A DNA stretch of 64,000 bases from Tsuneonella litorea (GTDB taxonomy: Bacteria > Pseudomonadota > Alphaproteobacteria > Sphingomonadales > Sphingomonadaceae), in contig NZ_JAOAMV010000001.1 in assembly GCF_025154015.1 (NCBI RefSeq), positions 372,001 through 436,000 on the forward strand. The letters are read 5' to 3'. The notes beneath the pieces are model-generated. The model worked only from the letters and a program-made list of their open reading frames with translations. It ran no database searches and had not been told where the DNA came from. Positions 16,388 to 25,481 of this stretch are shown piece after piece (the stretch's first letter is position 1; every line of letters begins with the position of its first letter). Made by a program: the position numbers and the translations under genes.

Positions 16388-16642
16388 TCAGTTGCCGGTG
16401 GCGTTGTCAGCGGCTTCGCCGGCCTCTTCCATCGCATCGGCCTTGTCTTCGGCGGCGTCGGTCACCGCGTCGGCCTGCTCGTCGGTCATCGTGCCGGCGT
16501 CTTCCATGGCCTCAGCCTGCTCGTTGACAGCTTCGGCGTTCTGCTCGCCGGCGTCTTCCATGGCGTTTTCCTTCGGGCCGTCACAGGCAGCGACGGTAAG
16601 GCCGAGGGCGAGCGCCGACGAAATGGCAATGAGCTTCTTCAT
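16388..16642 (-). CDS. Small acidic lipoprotein
   Basis: An 84-residue protein with lipobox VAAC (Cys20). The mature part is a repetitive acidic helix: variants of EDAGEQNAEAVNEQAEAM and DAAEDKADAMEEAG give imperfect heptad-like repeats without aromatic residues. It probably forms a membrane-anchored coiled or extended helix. Its leader carries a stable hairpin (16665-16691) and it ends at the bidirectional terminator, so it is a one-gene unit. Function unknown. Confidence 0.75.
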   Translation of the reverse strand: MKKLIAISSALALGLTVAACDGPKENAMEDAGEQNAEAVNEQAEAMEDAGTMTDEQADAVTDAAEDKADAMEEAGEAADNATGN

Positions 16643-16664
16643 TACAGTCTTCCCCTTTTTGGAT

Positions 16665-16691
16665 GGGCCCCCTGCATATCAAGGGGGGCCC
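16665..16691 (-). promoter_or_regulatory. Hairpin in the leader of the 16388 lipoprotein gene
   Basis: GGGCCCCC (16665-16672) pairs perfectly with GGGGGCCC (16684-16691) around an AT-rich 11-nt loop. No T-run follows on the minus strand, so it is a leader hairpin rather than a terminator. It could stabilise the mRNA or affect its translation. Confidence 0.45.
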
Positions 16692-16719
16692 CGGTAAAAA
16701 AGTCAAAATTGTGGCAGGG

Positions 16720-16977
16720 TCAGCGAGCGATCCGCAGTCGGGTGACGGCCAGCAGCACGAGCATCGCGATCGCGCCGACAATGCCGGCCAACAGGGCGCT
16801 GGCCGAAATGCCCAGCACCAGCGACTCGCGGGTCACCAGGGCGCCAAACACCAGCGCACCGAACTCTCCCGCGACCAGGTTCAGCGCGATCGAACGCGCA
16901 TCGTCACCCCGCGTGAGGATCGACGCCAGCCACGCCAGCACGCCGCCGACTGCCAAAAGTACAATAAAACCCACCAC
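16720..16977 (-). CDS. GlsB/YeaQ/YmgE-like small membrane protein
   Basis: An 85-residue hydrophobic protein with three predicted helices (about 2-20, 34-50 and 55-79). The arrangement (GGVLAWLASILTRG, then NLVAGEFGALVFGAL, then ISASALLAGIVGAIAML) matches the transglycosylase-associated YeaQ/YmgE family of stress-induced membrane proteins, although glycines are fewer than usual. Function is unknown in the family. It lies between uppP and the lipoprotein on the same strand. Confidence 0.7.
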   Translation of the reverse strand: MVGFIVLLAVGGVLAWLASILTRGDDARSIALNLVAGEFGALVFGALVTRESLVLGISASALLAGIVGAIAMLVLLAVTRLRIAR

Positions 16978-17067
16978 TTAACTCGCTAATCAAATGTCTT
17001 CACCTGCCAAGAAGCATCGAAACCGACGATGGTTCCGCAGAATGCGACGAAACGAGGGCGCGAAGGA

Positions 17068-17877
17068 CTAGCGGAGCGCAAGCCAGGCGAGCGCCGCGCC
17101 GCCGAGCGCGATCCGGTACCACGCGAAGGGCGCGAAGCCGTGGCGCGAGACGTAGGCAACGAAAGCCCGGATGACGATCAGCGCGACGACGAAGCTGACC
17201 GCGAAGCCGATCGCGACTTCGGTCCAGCCGACCCCGGCACCTCCGGCCAGCTGGTCGCCCTTGTCGGCCAGGCTGAGCACGGTCGCGCCGAGCATCGTGG
17301 GGATCGCGAGGAAGAACGAGAACTCGGCCGCGGTCTTGCGACCGACGCCGAGAGCCAGCGCGCCCATGATCGTCGCGCCCGAACGGCTGACGCCGGGGAC
17401 GAGCGCGAGGCATTGCGCGAAGCCCACTCCGAGCGCCTGGCGCACCGGCAGATCGGCGACCTTGCGCTCCGGGCCGGGCTCGACCGCCTTCTCTATCGCG
17501 AGGATGCCGATTCCGCCGGCGATCAGCGCCCAGGCGACGACCGTCGGACTTTCCAGCATGTCGTAGATGTACCCGCGCAGCGCGAAGCCCAGCGCGGCCG
17601 AGGGCAGGAAGCCGAGCAGGATGTTGCGCAGGAAGCGGATACCCTCGGCCTCGAGCCGGAGCAGCTTCATCCCCTCGTCCCAGAAGGTCGGCCAGTACTG
17701 GACGACGACGGCGAGGATTGCGCCGAGCTGGATGACGACGTTGAAGGTTTCCCATTCCGCGGCGTCGTAGCCGAACAGCTCGGAGGCAAGGATCAGGTGC
17801 CCGGTCGAGGAGACCGGGATGAACTCGGTAAGACCCTCGACGATGCCGAGGAGAATGGCGGTAAGCGTCAGACCCAT
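17068..17877 (-). CDS. uppP: Undecaprenyl-diphosphatase UppP
   Basis: A 269-residue polytopic membrane phosphatase recycling undecaprenyl pyrophosphate for cell-wall and glycan synthesis; extra copies give bacitracin resistance. Both family motifs are present: EGLTEFIPVSSTGHLIL near the N-terminus and LVPGVSRSGATI in the middle, contributing the catalytic Glu, His and Arg. It starts 67 bases after the terminator that follows the M13 peptidase gene, so it should have its own promoter. Confidence 0.95.
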   Translation of the reverse strand: MGLTLTAILLGIVEGLTEFIPVSSTGHLILASELFGYDAAEWETFNVVIQLGAILAVVVQYWPTFWDEGMKLLRLEAEGIRFLRNILLGFLPSAALGFALRGYIYDMLESPTVVAWALIAGGIGILAIEKAVEPGPERKVADLPVRQALGVGFAQCLALVPGVSRSGATIMGALALGVGRKTAAEFSFFLAIPTMLGATVLSLADKGDQLAGGAGVGWTEVAIGFAVSFVVALIVIRAFVAYVSRHGFAPFAWYRIALGGAALAWLALR

Positions 17878-17895
17878 GTGCGCGCCATGAAGAAA

Positions 17896-17927
17896 GGGCG
17901 GGCCAAGTCAAGCGACACGGCCCGCCC
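17896..17927 (-). terminator. Terminator after the M13 peptidase gene
   Basis: A 9-bp stem GGGCGGGCC (17896-17904) with GGCCCGCCC (17919-17927), followed on the minus strand by TTTCTTC. It separates the peptidase gene from uppP. Confidence 0.7.
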
Positions 17928-17944
17928 CATCATCCGAAAAATGC

Positions 17945-20080
17945 CTACCAGATGCGTATCCGCTTCTCCGGCGCAAGGTACAGCGCATCGTCGGGGGTAA
18001 CCCCGAATGCCTTGTACCATTCGTCGAAATTGCGAACGATCCCGTTGACCCGGTACTGCTCGGGGCTGTGCGGATCGGTGCGCAGGCGCTGCCGCGCGGC
18101 GTCGTCGCGCTGCTGCGAGCGCCACACCTGCGCCCAGGCGAGGAAGAACCGCTGGTCGCCGGTCAGTCCGTCGATCACCGGCGCCGGCTTGCCGCCGAGC
18201 GACATGTGATAGGCGCGGTAGGCGATCGACAGGCCGCCGAGGTCGCCGATGTTCTCGCCCAGCGTCAGCTTGCCGTTGACGCAGGTTTCCCCGTCGTCGA
18301 GCGGGCAGAACGCGTTGTACTGCTCGACCAGCGCGCCGGCCAGCTTCTCGAAGGCAGCGCGGTCGGCATCGCTCCACCAGTTGCGCAGCATCCCGGTCCC
18401 GTCGCTCTTCGAGCCCTGGTCGTCGAACCCGTGGCCCATCTCGTGACCGATCACCGCGCCGATCCCGCCGTAATTCACCGCCGGGTCGGCGGTGAGGCCG
18501 AAGAACGGCTGCTGGAGGATGCCGGCGGGAAACACGATCTCGTTCTTCGTCGAGTTGTAATAGGCGTTCACCGTCTGGGGCAGCATGCCCCACTCGGTAC
18601 GGTCGATCGGCCCGCCGAGCTTGGACAGCATGTCGGCGTATTCCCATTTCGCGGCCGCCATGCGGTTGGCGAGCGCCGCTCCGGGAACGATGTCGAGGCC
18701 CTCATAAGTCTCGAGATTGTCGCGATAGCCGATCTTCGGGTCGAACGCGGCGAGCTTGGCGAGGGCTTCCTTCTTGGTGTCCGGCCCCATCCAGGTGTTC
18801 TCCCGGATGCTGGCACCCAGCGACTTGCGCAGGTTTTCGACGAGGTCGACCATCGCCGCCTTGTTCGCGGGCGGGAAGTAGCGTTCGACGTAGGACGCGC
18901 CGACGAGTTCGCCGAGCAGGTTCTCGTCCTCGGCGATCGCGCGCTTCCAGCGGGGGCGCTGCTGCGGCGTGCCGTTGAGCGTCTTGCCGTAGAAATCGAA
19001 CTGCGCCTGGTCGATCGCGCCGGGAAGCACCGCCGCGTTCGCACTTAGGAAGCCCTTGGCGGTCCACGCCTGGAGAACCTCCACCGGGGTCGCCCGCAGA
19101 AGCGCCATCATCGCCGGCGTGCCGCCGCCAATCTTGGTCAGCGTCGTCGTGCCGAGGCCCAGGCTGGCGGCCCGCTCCGCGCTGGGGGGAAGGTCGCCGA
19201 CGATGTAGCGATCGGTCCCGGCAAGGCCGGCCGAGGCGAGAAGCGCGGCGGTCGGGAACGCGGGATCGATCGCGGACAGCTGTTCGGGCGTCATGGCATT
19301 GTACGTCAGGTCGCGGTTGCGCCGGGTGGCGCGATCCCACGACACCTTGCGTGCGATCTGATCCTCGAACGCGTAGACCTTCTGCGCCATTCCGGCAGCA
19401 TCGGCGTAGCCAGCCTGGCCGAGCAGGAACGCGAGATAATCGCGATACTTGGCCTGGATCGCCCGGCCCTTGTCGCTGTCGTCGAGGTAATAGTCGCGGT
19501 CGGGCAGGCCCAGGCCGCCCGAGCCGACGTAGACCGAATAGCGGGTCGGCTCCTTCGCATCGACCGAGACATAGCCGCCGAGCGGCGACGGGTAGCCTAC
19601 CCCGCCCCACAGCGTCGCGAGGCCCGCCAGGGTATCGGCCCCGCCGATCGCGTCGAGATAGGGCCGCGCGGGCGCGAGGCCCGCCGCGTCGATCGCGGCA
19701 GCGTCGAGGAACGACTGGTAGACGTCGACGATCCGGCGCTCGTCAGAGGTCAGCGTCGCGGGGTCGCGAGCGACCAGTTCGTCGACGAGCGCCTTGACGT
19801 CGCGGGTCGACTTTTCGGCAAGCAGGTTGAAGGCGCCGAAACGGCTGAACTCGGGTGGCAGGGGGTTCGCCTCGAGCCACTTGCGGTTGGCGTAGCCGAA
19901 GAAGTCGTCGCCGGGATCGATCGAGGCATCGAGGCCGGCGGGATCGAAGCCCCATTCGCCGAAGCTCATGGTCGGCGTCGCCGCCTCAGCGGCAGGGCCG
20001 GAGGCATCCTGCGCGGCGGCAGGGGCGGCGATGGCGAGCGCCAGAGCGCTGGCGCCGGCGGCGAGAATTCTGTCGATCAT
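17945..20080 (-). CDS. M13 family zinc metallopeptidase (PepO/neprilysin-like)
   Basis: A 711-residue exported endopeptidase. Residues 1-22 form a signal peptide ending AAAQ. The active site HEMGH starts at H546 (H546, E547, H550), with the third zinc ligand E609 in GENIGDLGGL. NAYYNSTKNEIVFPAGILQ is the substrate-binding segment of the family, and the protein ends in the usual short aromatic tail (RIRIW). Expected to degrade small peptides in the periplasm or outside. The start MIDRIL follows an upstream in-frame alternative lacking signal character. Confidence 0.95.
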   Translation of the reverse strand: MIDRILAAGASALALAIAAPAAAQDASGPAAEAATPTMSFGEWGFDPAGLDASIDPGDDFFGYANRKWLEANPLPPEFSRFGAFNLLAEKSTRDVKALVDELVARDPATLTSDERRIVDVYQSFLDAAAIDAAGLAPARPYLDAIGGADTLAGLATLWGGVGYPSPLGGYVSVDAKEPTRYSVYVGSGGLGLPDRDYYLDDSDKGRAIQAKYRDYLAFLLGQAGYADAAGMAQKVYAFEDQIARKVSWDRATRRNRDLTYNAMTPEQLSAIDPAFPTAALLASAGLAGTDRYIVGDLPPSAERAASLGLGTTTLTKIGGGTPAMMALLRATPVEVLQAWTAKGFLSANAAVLPGAIDQAQFDFYGKTLNGTPQQRPRWKRAIAEDENLLGELVGASYVERYFPPANKAAMVDLVENLRKSLGASIRENTWMGPDTKKEALAKLAAFDPKIGYRDNLETYEGLDIVPGAALANRMAAAKWEYADMLSKLGGPIDRTEWGMLPQTVNAYYNSTKNEIVFPAGILQQPFFGLTADPAVNYGGIGAVIGHEMGHGFDDQGSKSDGTGMLRNWWSDADRAAFEKLAGALVEQYNAFCPLDDGETCVNGKLTLGENIGDLGGLSIAYRAYHMSLGGKPAPVIDGLTGDQRFFLAWAQVWRSQQRDDAARQRLRTDPHSPEQYRVNGIVRNFDEWYKAFGVTPDDALYLAPEKRIRIW

Positions 20081-20253
20081 GAAGGTCCCTCGGAAAGTCT
20101 CACGGACGCGGGGTCGCTCCGCGCGCTGGCGCACGCCAAGCGATTTGCGGCTCGCTAGTCCATGTCGTTGGTCGACACGGGTGTTGCCTTGATGGATTAC
20201 AGCGGCTTAGGCTGCGATGAACGCCCGCACTGGCGGCCGGACAGGATCGCGCC

Positions 20254-22095
20254 TCAGGCCGCTTCGTGCGCGCCGAATTGGAGCGCGGCGAGGCGGGCAT
20301 AGAGCCCGCCGCCCGCCGCCAGCACGCCGTGGCTCCCCTGCTCGACGATGCGGCCTTCGTCCATCACCACGATCCGGTCCGCCGCGCGCACGGTGGCGAG
20401 CCGGTGCGCGATGACGAGCGTCGTGCGGTCCTTCATCAGCCGGTCGAGCGCGTCCTGGACCAGGCGCTCGCTTTCCGCGTCGAGCGCGCTGGTCGCCTCG
20501 TCGAGGAGAAGGATGGGCGCGTCGCGCAGCAGTGCGCGGGCAATCGCGACGCGTTGCCGCTGGCCGCCCGACAGCTGGGTGCCGTTTTCGCCAAGAAACG
20601 TGTCGAGACCGTCGGGCAACTCGCGCAGGAAGCGTTCGGCGTTGGCCGCGCGGGCCGCCTCCCAGATCTCGTCGTCGGTCGCGTCCCAGTTGCCGTAGCG
20701 CAGGTTGTCGCGCGCATCGGCGCTGAACAGCACGCCTTCCTGCGGCACGAACGCGATCCGCTGGCGGATCTCGGCAGGATCGGCGCTGGTGAGCGGCACC
20801 CCGTCGATGCGGATGGTGCCCGCCTGCGGATCGTAGAACCGCTCGGCCAGCTGGAAGATGGTCGACTTGCCGGCCCCCGAGGGGCCGACGATCGCGACTG
20901 TCTCGCCCGGCTGAACCTCGAGCGTGAAATCGCGCAGCGCCGGGCTTTCGAGGCGCGTGGGATAACGGAAGCTGACGTTGCGGAAGCTCAGCGAACCGCG
21001 CGGCGGCACCGGAAGCGCCTCCGGCCGCGCGGGAGCCGCGATGGCGGGCTCCTCGTGCAGCAGTTCGGCCAGCCGGCTGGCTGCGCCCGCGCCGCGCAGG
21101 AGGTCGCCGTAAACCTCGGTGAGCGCGCCGAATGCGCCCGCAACGAGGCCCGCGGTCAGGACCACCGCGGCGATCGTGCCGCCCGAGATCTCTCCGCTCG
21201 CCACCCCCACCGCGCCGCGCCAGAGCAGCAGCACGATCGCTCCGAAGACGATCATGATAACCAGCGCGGTCATCGCCGCGCGGATCACGATCCGCCGGCG
21301 GGCCGTGGCGAACGTTGCTTCGACCGCGGCGTCGAAGCGCGCCCGCTCGCGGCCTTCCTGGTTGAACGCCTGGACGATCTTCATCGCGCCCAGCACCTCG
21401 GTCACCATCGCGCCAATGTCGGCGACGCGGTCCTGGCTCGACCGGGAAACGTTGCGCAGCCGCCGGCCGAAGACGGTGATCGGGATCACCACCGCGGGGA
21501 TGATCAGGACCATCCACATGGTCAGCGTCGGAACCAGGGTGAACAGGTAGATCGTGCCGCCGATCGCCATCAGCACGTTGCGCAGCGCCACTGAGACGGT
21601 GGTGCCGACGACCTGCTCGATCAGCGTTGTGTCGCTGGTCATCCGGCTGGAGATTTCCTTCGGGCTGTTCTCTTCATAGAAGCCCGGGGCGAGCCGAAGG
21701 AGGTTCGCCTGCACCTTTTCGCGAATGTCGGCGACGACGCGTTCGCCGAGCCAGCTGACGAAGTAAAACCGCATCGCGGTCCCCAGGCCGAGGATCACCA
21801 CGACGCCGAACAGCAGCCGCACCGCGTGCTCGATCCCGGCAATGTCGCCGCCCTGCGAAAAGCCGCGGTCAATCAGGACCTTGAAATAGGCCGGGATCGC
21901 AAGCGTCGCCGCGGCGGTTATCGCCAGCGCGACCAGGGCCAGCGCGACCTGGGTTGGATAGTGCAGCGCCTGGCGCCAGATCATCAGCAGCGGGCGAATG
22001 CTGCGCGCCTTCGGGGCGCGTTCGGCCGGGACCTCGATCCCGCTGTCGGCAACGGGCGTTTCGGCGGGGGTGCTCGCATCCATCGCGGCGGACAT
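20254..22095 (-). CDS. ABC exporter, fused permease and ATPase (MsbA/ABCB-like)
   Basis: A 613-residue half-transporter expected to dimerise. Six helices occupy about 50-330, with a FYEENSPKEISSRMTSD intracellular loop. The nucleotide-binding domain has GPSGAGKST, LSGGQRQRVAIARAL, ILLLDEATSALD and the switch His in IAHRLATV. Close relatives are MsbA-like lipid or drug exporters; the substrate is undetermined. The start MSAAMDAS at 22095 is chosen because the in-frame extension upstream lacks similarity and would cross the phaZ regulatory palindrome. It diverges from phaZ. Confidence 0.9.
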   Translation of the reverse strand: MSAAMDASTPAETPVADSGIEVPAERAPKARSIRPLLMIWRQALHYPTQVALALVALAITAAATLAIPAYFKVLIDRGFSQGGDIAGIEHAVRLLFGVVVILGLGTAMRFYFVSWLGERVVADIREKVQANLLRLAPGFYEENSPKEISSRMTSDTTLIEQVVGTTVSVALRNVLMAIGGTIYLFTLVPTLTMWMVLIIPAVVIPITVFGRRLRNVSRSSQDRVADIGAMVTEVLGAMKIVQAFNQEGRERARFDAAVEATFATARRRIVIRAAMTALVIMIVFGAIVLLLWRGAVGVASGEISGGTIAAVVLTAGLVAGAFGALTEVYGDLLRGAGAASRLAELLHEEPAIAAPARPEALPVPPRGSLSFRNVSFRYPTRLESPALRDFTLEVQPGETVAIVGPSGAGKSTIFQLAERFYDPQAGTIRIDGVPLTSADPAEIRQRIAFVPQEGVLFSADARDNLRYGNWDATDDEIWEAARAANAERFLRELPDGLDTFLGENGTQLSGGQRQRVAIARALLRDAPILLLDEATSALDAESERLVQDALDRLMKDRTTLVIAHRLATVRAADRIVVMDEGRIVEQGSHGVLAAGGGLYARLAALQFGAHEAA

Positions 22096-22152
22096 AGGCA
22101 AGCGGGAAGGGGAAATCCACAGAGGTTGGCGCCGTTCGGACCGAATCGACGG

Positions 22153-22169
22153 GTTGTGCGTTGCACAAC
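22153..22169. promoter_or_regulatory. Perfect palindrome in the phaZ / ABC exporter divergent region
   Basis: GTTGTGC (22153-22159) and GCACAAC (22163-22169) are perfect inverted arms with a 3-nt spacer, giving a TGC-N3-GCA core. That core is like sites described for the PHA regulator PhaR in alphaproteobacteria, and the neighbouring gene is a PHA depolymerase. Operator function is inferred. Confidence 0.5.
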
Positions 22170-22241
22170 GAAACGAATACGGGCAGGTTGCCCGGCCTAA
22201 CCGCCCGCCAGAGGCGTTTTTCCAGCAGGGGACGACCGGGT

Positions 22242-23486
22242 TTGCTTTACCACGCATACGAATTGCAGCGCGCATGGCTCGGCGGAGTCAGCGCCTGGGC
22301 CTCGATCGGTGCCGAACTGATGTCCAACCCGGCGATGCCGATGGGCTACATGGGTCTTGGCCCCTATGCCGCGAGCGCGCTCGAGGTGTTCGCCCACGCG
22401 ACCCAGCCGCGCGGCAAGCCGGCCTTCAACATCGACAGCGTCGAAGTCGGCGGAACCACGCAAGCGGTGACCGAGGCCATCGTGCGAAGCCGGCCGTTCG
22501 GCGACCTCAGGCGGTTCACCCGCGAGGGATTGGCCGAAGGCGCGCCCAGGGTCCTGCTCGTCGCCCCGATGAGCGGCCATTACGCGACCCTGCTGCGCGG
22601 CACGGTCGAACGGATGGTCGAGACGTGCGAGGTCTACATCACCGACTGGGCCGACGCGAAGATGGTTCCGGCCCGCGCGGGCCGCTTCGACCTTGACGAC
22701 TACATCGACTACCTGGTCGATTTCCTCGCCTTCATCGGCGAGGGCACGCACATGATCGCGGTGTGCCAGCCATCGGTCCCCGCGCTCGCCGCGACCGCGG
22801 TGATGAACGCCGCCAGGCATCCCGCGCGCCCCGCCACGCTGACCATGATGGGCGGCCCGATCGACACCCGCCGCTCGCCGACGACGGTCAACGACATGGC
22901 GATGGAGCGGCCGATCGAGTGGTTCCGGCACAACGTGATCGCCACCGTGCCGATGCAGTATGCCGGGTCGGGCCGGCGGGTCTATCCGGGGTTCCTCCAG
23001 CTCGCCGGGTTCATGAGCATGAACCTCGGCAACCACATGATGAGCCACTACGAGATGTTCAAACACCTCACCGTTGGCGACGAGGCGAGCGCGGACGCGA
23101 CCAAGGCGTTCTACGACGAATACCGCAGCGTCTGCGACATGACCGCCGAATTCTACCTGCAGACTGTCGAGGAGGTGTTCCAGAAACACTCGCTGCCCAA
23201 CGGCACCTTCGTCCACCGCGGCGCGCGGGTCGACCTCGGCGCGATCCGCGACACCGCGATCCTCGCGGTCGAGGGCGAACGCGACGACATCTCGGGGATC
23301 GGCCAGACCAGGGCCGCGCTCGACCTTGCGACCGGACTCGCGAAGTCGAAGAAGGAATACCTCCTCGCGGAGGGCGCCGGCCACTACGGCATCTTCAACG
23401 GCAGCCGCTGGCGCGACCGGATCGCCCCGCAGGTGGAGGCGTTCATCGAGCGCCACGGCGCGCGCAGGCTGCGGGCGGCGGCCTAG
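22242..23486 (+). CDS. phaZ: Intracellular polyhydroxyalkanoate depolymerase PhaZ
   Basis: A 414-residue alpha/beta hydrolase degrading stored PHB. The nucleophile is a cysteine, C175, in VCQPSVPAL rather than a serine lipase box, as in Cupriavidus PhaZ1. The acid and base are likely in VEGERDDISG and GAGHYGIFNG. The ORF continues upstream to TTG 22161, but the conserved N-terminus (LLYHAYELQR) begins at TTG 22242, preceded by GGGGA. The stop shares the tetranucleotide CTAG with the convergent DUF4126 gene. Confidence 0.93.
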   Translation: MLYHAYELQRAWLGGVSAWASIGAELMSNPAMPMGYMGLGPYAASALEVFAHATQPRGKPAFNIDSVEVGGTTQAVTEAIVRSRPFGDLRRFTREGLAEGAPRVLLVAPMSGHYATLLRGTVERMVETCEVYITDWADAKMVPARAGRFDLDDYIDYLVDFLAFIGEGTHMIAVCQPSVPALAATAVMNAARHPARPATLTMMGGPIDTRRSPTTVNDMAMERPIEWFRHNVIATVPMQYAGSGRRVYPGFLQLAGFMSMNLGNHMMSHYEMFKHLTVGDEASADATKAFYDEYRSVCDMTAEFYLQTVEEVFQKHSLPNGTFVHRGARVDLGAIRDTAILAVEGERDDISGIGQTRAALDLATGLAKSKKEYLLAEGAGHYGIFNGSRWRDRIAPQVEAFIERHGARRLRAAA

Positions 23487-24085
23487 GCGGGCGGCGCAGG
23501 GCGTCCGCGCGCGAAGAGCTTGCGGAGCGCCCGGCGCGCGATGACCAGCAACCAAGCGGTGAGCGCGATCAGCACGGCCGCGATCCCGACGGCCGCGTAC
23601 GGGTATTCGTAAGCGGCCCACAGGAGGCCGGCGGTGGCAACGTCCTCGACCGACGAGACGGCAATGTTGCTGAACGGCTCGGGGCTCGCGTTCACCACAG
23701 CGCGCGAACCGGCCTTGCCGGCGTGCGCCGCGAGTGCCGCGCCGCCGCCGAGCATGAACGCGAGCGCCTGGAACGCCGGATCGCCCGGATCGACGATGGC
23801 AAGCGCGAGCAACGCCCCGCCGACCGGCCGCACGAACGTGTGGACCGCGTCCCATGCACTATCGAGCCAGGCGACCTTGTCGGCGAAGAACTCGGCCAGC
23901 GCGGCGATCGCCGCCACGCCCATGACCCACGGGTTCGCCAGCGCGTCGAGCGCGGCGAGATGTTCGGGCACCGGCAATGCCTCGAGCCGCATCGCCAGTC
24001 CCGTGGCGAAGATCGCCAGGTAGAGCCGCCATCCCGCCAGCAGGCTGACGCTGCCTGCGATACCAAGAATTTCGACGATGCCCAT
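23483..24085 (-). CDS. DUF4126 integral membrane protein
   Basis: A 200-residue protein with about five hydrophobic segments. LAGWRLYLAIFATGLAMR, a DALANPWVMGVAAIAALAEFFADKVAWLDSAWD stretch and KAGSRAVVNASPEP are the recognisable marks of the DUF4126 family. No function is known. Its last bases overlap the phaZ stop head-on (CTAG shared). The gene is followed in its upstream direction by the acyl-CoA dehydrogenase on the same strand, 26 bp away. Confidence 0.85.
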   Translation of the reverse strand: MGIVEILGIAGSVSLLAGWRLYLAIFATGLAMRLEALPVPEHLAALDALANPWVMGVAAIAALAEFFADKVAWLDSAWDAVHTFVRPVGGALLALAIVDPGDPAFQALAFMLGGGAALAAHAGKAGSRAVVNASPEPFSNIAVSSVEDVATAGLLWAAYEYPYAAVGIAAVLIALTAWLLVIARRALRKLFARGRPAPPA

Positions 24086-24111
24086 CGTGCAACTCCCGCG
24101 TGATCAGGTGT

Positions 24112-25398
24112 TCACCCGAACTTGCTCTTCCTGGGGCCAAGATAGCCGAACAGGTAGGCCGCCACCTTGCGCATCTGGATCTCCTCGGCCCCTTCGGTGA
24201 TCCGGTACCGGCGGTGGTGCCGGTAGATGTGCTCGAACGGCTTGTGCCGCGAATAGCCGATGCCGCCGTGGACCTGCATCGCGCGGTCGGCCGCCTCGCA
24301 GACCAGCCGGTTCGCCCAGTAGTTACACATACTGATCCGGTCGGAGATCGTCCGCTCGATCTCCTCGTGCGGCATATTGTCCATCTCCCACGCGGTCTTG
24401 TAGATCAGCAGCCGCAGCATTTCGCACTGGGTGGCGAGTTCGACGAGCGGAAACTGGATCGCCTGGTTCTTCGCCAGCTCCTCGCCGAAGGGCTTGCGCT
24501 CGCGCGCGTACCTGACGCTCTCCTCGACGCAGTACTGCGCCGCGCCGAGGCTCGATGCCGCCTGGCGGATGCGGTTCTGGTGCACGAAGCTCTGCGCCAG
24601 CGCGAGGCCGCGCCCTTCCTCGCCAAGGATCGCCGCGTCGGGCACCCAGACGTTCGTCAGGCTCAGCCGCGGGTGATCGGTCGGCATGTTGAAGGTCCAC
24701 ATCCACTCCTCGATCTTCAGGCCGGGCGTGGGGTTGGGGACGAGGAAGCAGGTGATCCCGCGCGCCTCGCCGTCGGCCCCGCCCGTGCGGGCGAACGTCG
24801 CGCAATGGGTGGCGACGTGCATGCCGGTGATCCACATCTTCTCGCCGTCGATCCGCCAGCCGGGGACACCGCCGCGCGCCTCGGGCACCGCGCGGGTTTC
24901 CATCCAGGTGGCGTCGGAGCCGTGGCCGGGCTCGGTCAGGCCGAACGCGACGCGGCGGGTGCCCTTGAACCCGCCGAGGATGAATTCCGCCTTCTGCTCC
25001 GCGGTGCCGAACGTGTCGAACATCGCCACGAAGGGAAAGTTGCCGACGATCGAGTGTTCGTTCTGCAGGTCGTTGTGGAGGCCCAGGCCGCGCTGCGCGA
25101 AGCGGTCGCGAATCACCGCCATCCAGAGGTTGGAGCCGTCCCTTCCGCCATATTGCTCCGGGGCCGAGAAGCGCCAGTGGCCGGCCGCGTCGGCCGCCTT
25201 GCGCGCCTGGCGCAGCAGGTCCTCCCACTCGGGCCGGGGCAGGCCGCCCGCCTCCCAGTCGGTGCGCGCGTGCTCGCGGCGGTGATCGAAGAAGCGGACG
25301 TTGTCGTCCTTCGCGACCAGCGGTTCGATCTCGGCCTCGATGAACGCCTCGAGCTCGGCGTAATAGGCCTCGAGGTCGGCGGGAATCGTGAAATCCAT
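24112..25398 (-). CDS. Acyl-CoA dehydrogenase, ACAD10/11- or LvaC-like
   Basis: A 428-residue dehydrogenase of the longer ACAD group. Seen are FGLTEPGHGSDATWMETRA, GEKMWITGMH, ARERKPFGEELAKNQAIQ and the C-terminal YRITEGAEEIQMRKVAAYLFG, characteristic of proteins that pair with APH-fold kinases. It diverges from such a kinase gene with 83 bp between starts. In Pseudomonas LvaC and mammalian ACAD10/11, the dehydrogenase acts on a 4-phosphoacyl-CoA made by the kinase. That role is inferred here from context. Start MDFTIPADLE (25398). Confidence 0.85.
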   Translation of the reverse strand: MDFTIPADLEAYYAELEAFIEAEIEPLVAKDDNVRFFDHRREHARTDWEAGGLPRPEWEDLLRQARKAADAAGHWRFSAPEQYGGRDGSNLWMAVIRDRFAQRGLGLHNDLQNEHSIVGNFPFVAMFDTFGTAEQKAEFILGGFKGTRRVAFGLTEPGHGSDATWMETRAVPEARGGVPGWRIDGEKMWITGMHVATHCATFARTGGADGEARGITCFLVPNPTPGLKIEEWMWTFNMPTDHPRLSLTNVWVPDAAILGEEGRGLALAQSFVHQNRIRQAASSLGAAQYCVEESVRYARERKPFGEELAKNQAIQFPLVELATQCEMLRLLIYKTAWEMDNMPHEEIERTISDRISMCNYWANRLVCEAADRAMQVHGGIGYSRHKPFEHIYRHHRRYRITEGAEEIQMRKVAAYLFGYLGPRKSKFG

Positions 25399-25481
25399 GC
25401 GCGTGTCTCTCCCCGCCCGCGTCGTGCCGCGCGCGCGGCGATTGCGCAACCGGAAGCGGTCGGGCAATCTCGCCGATACCG

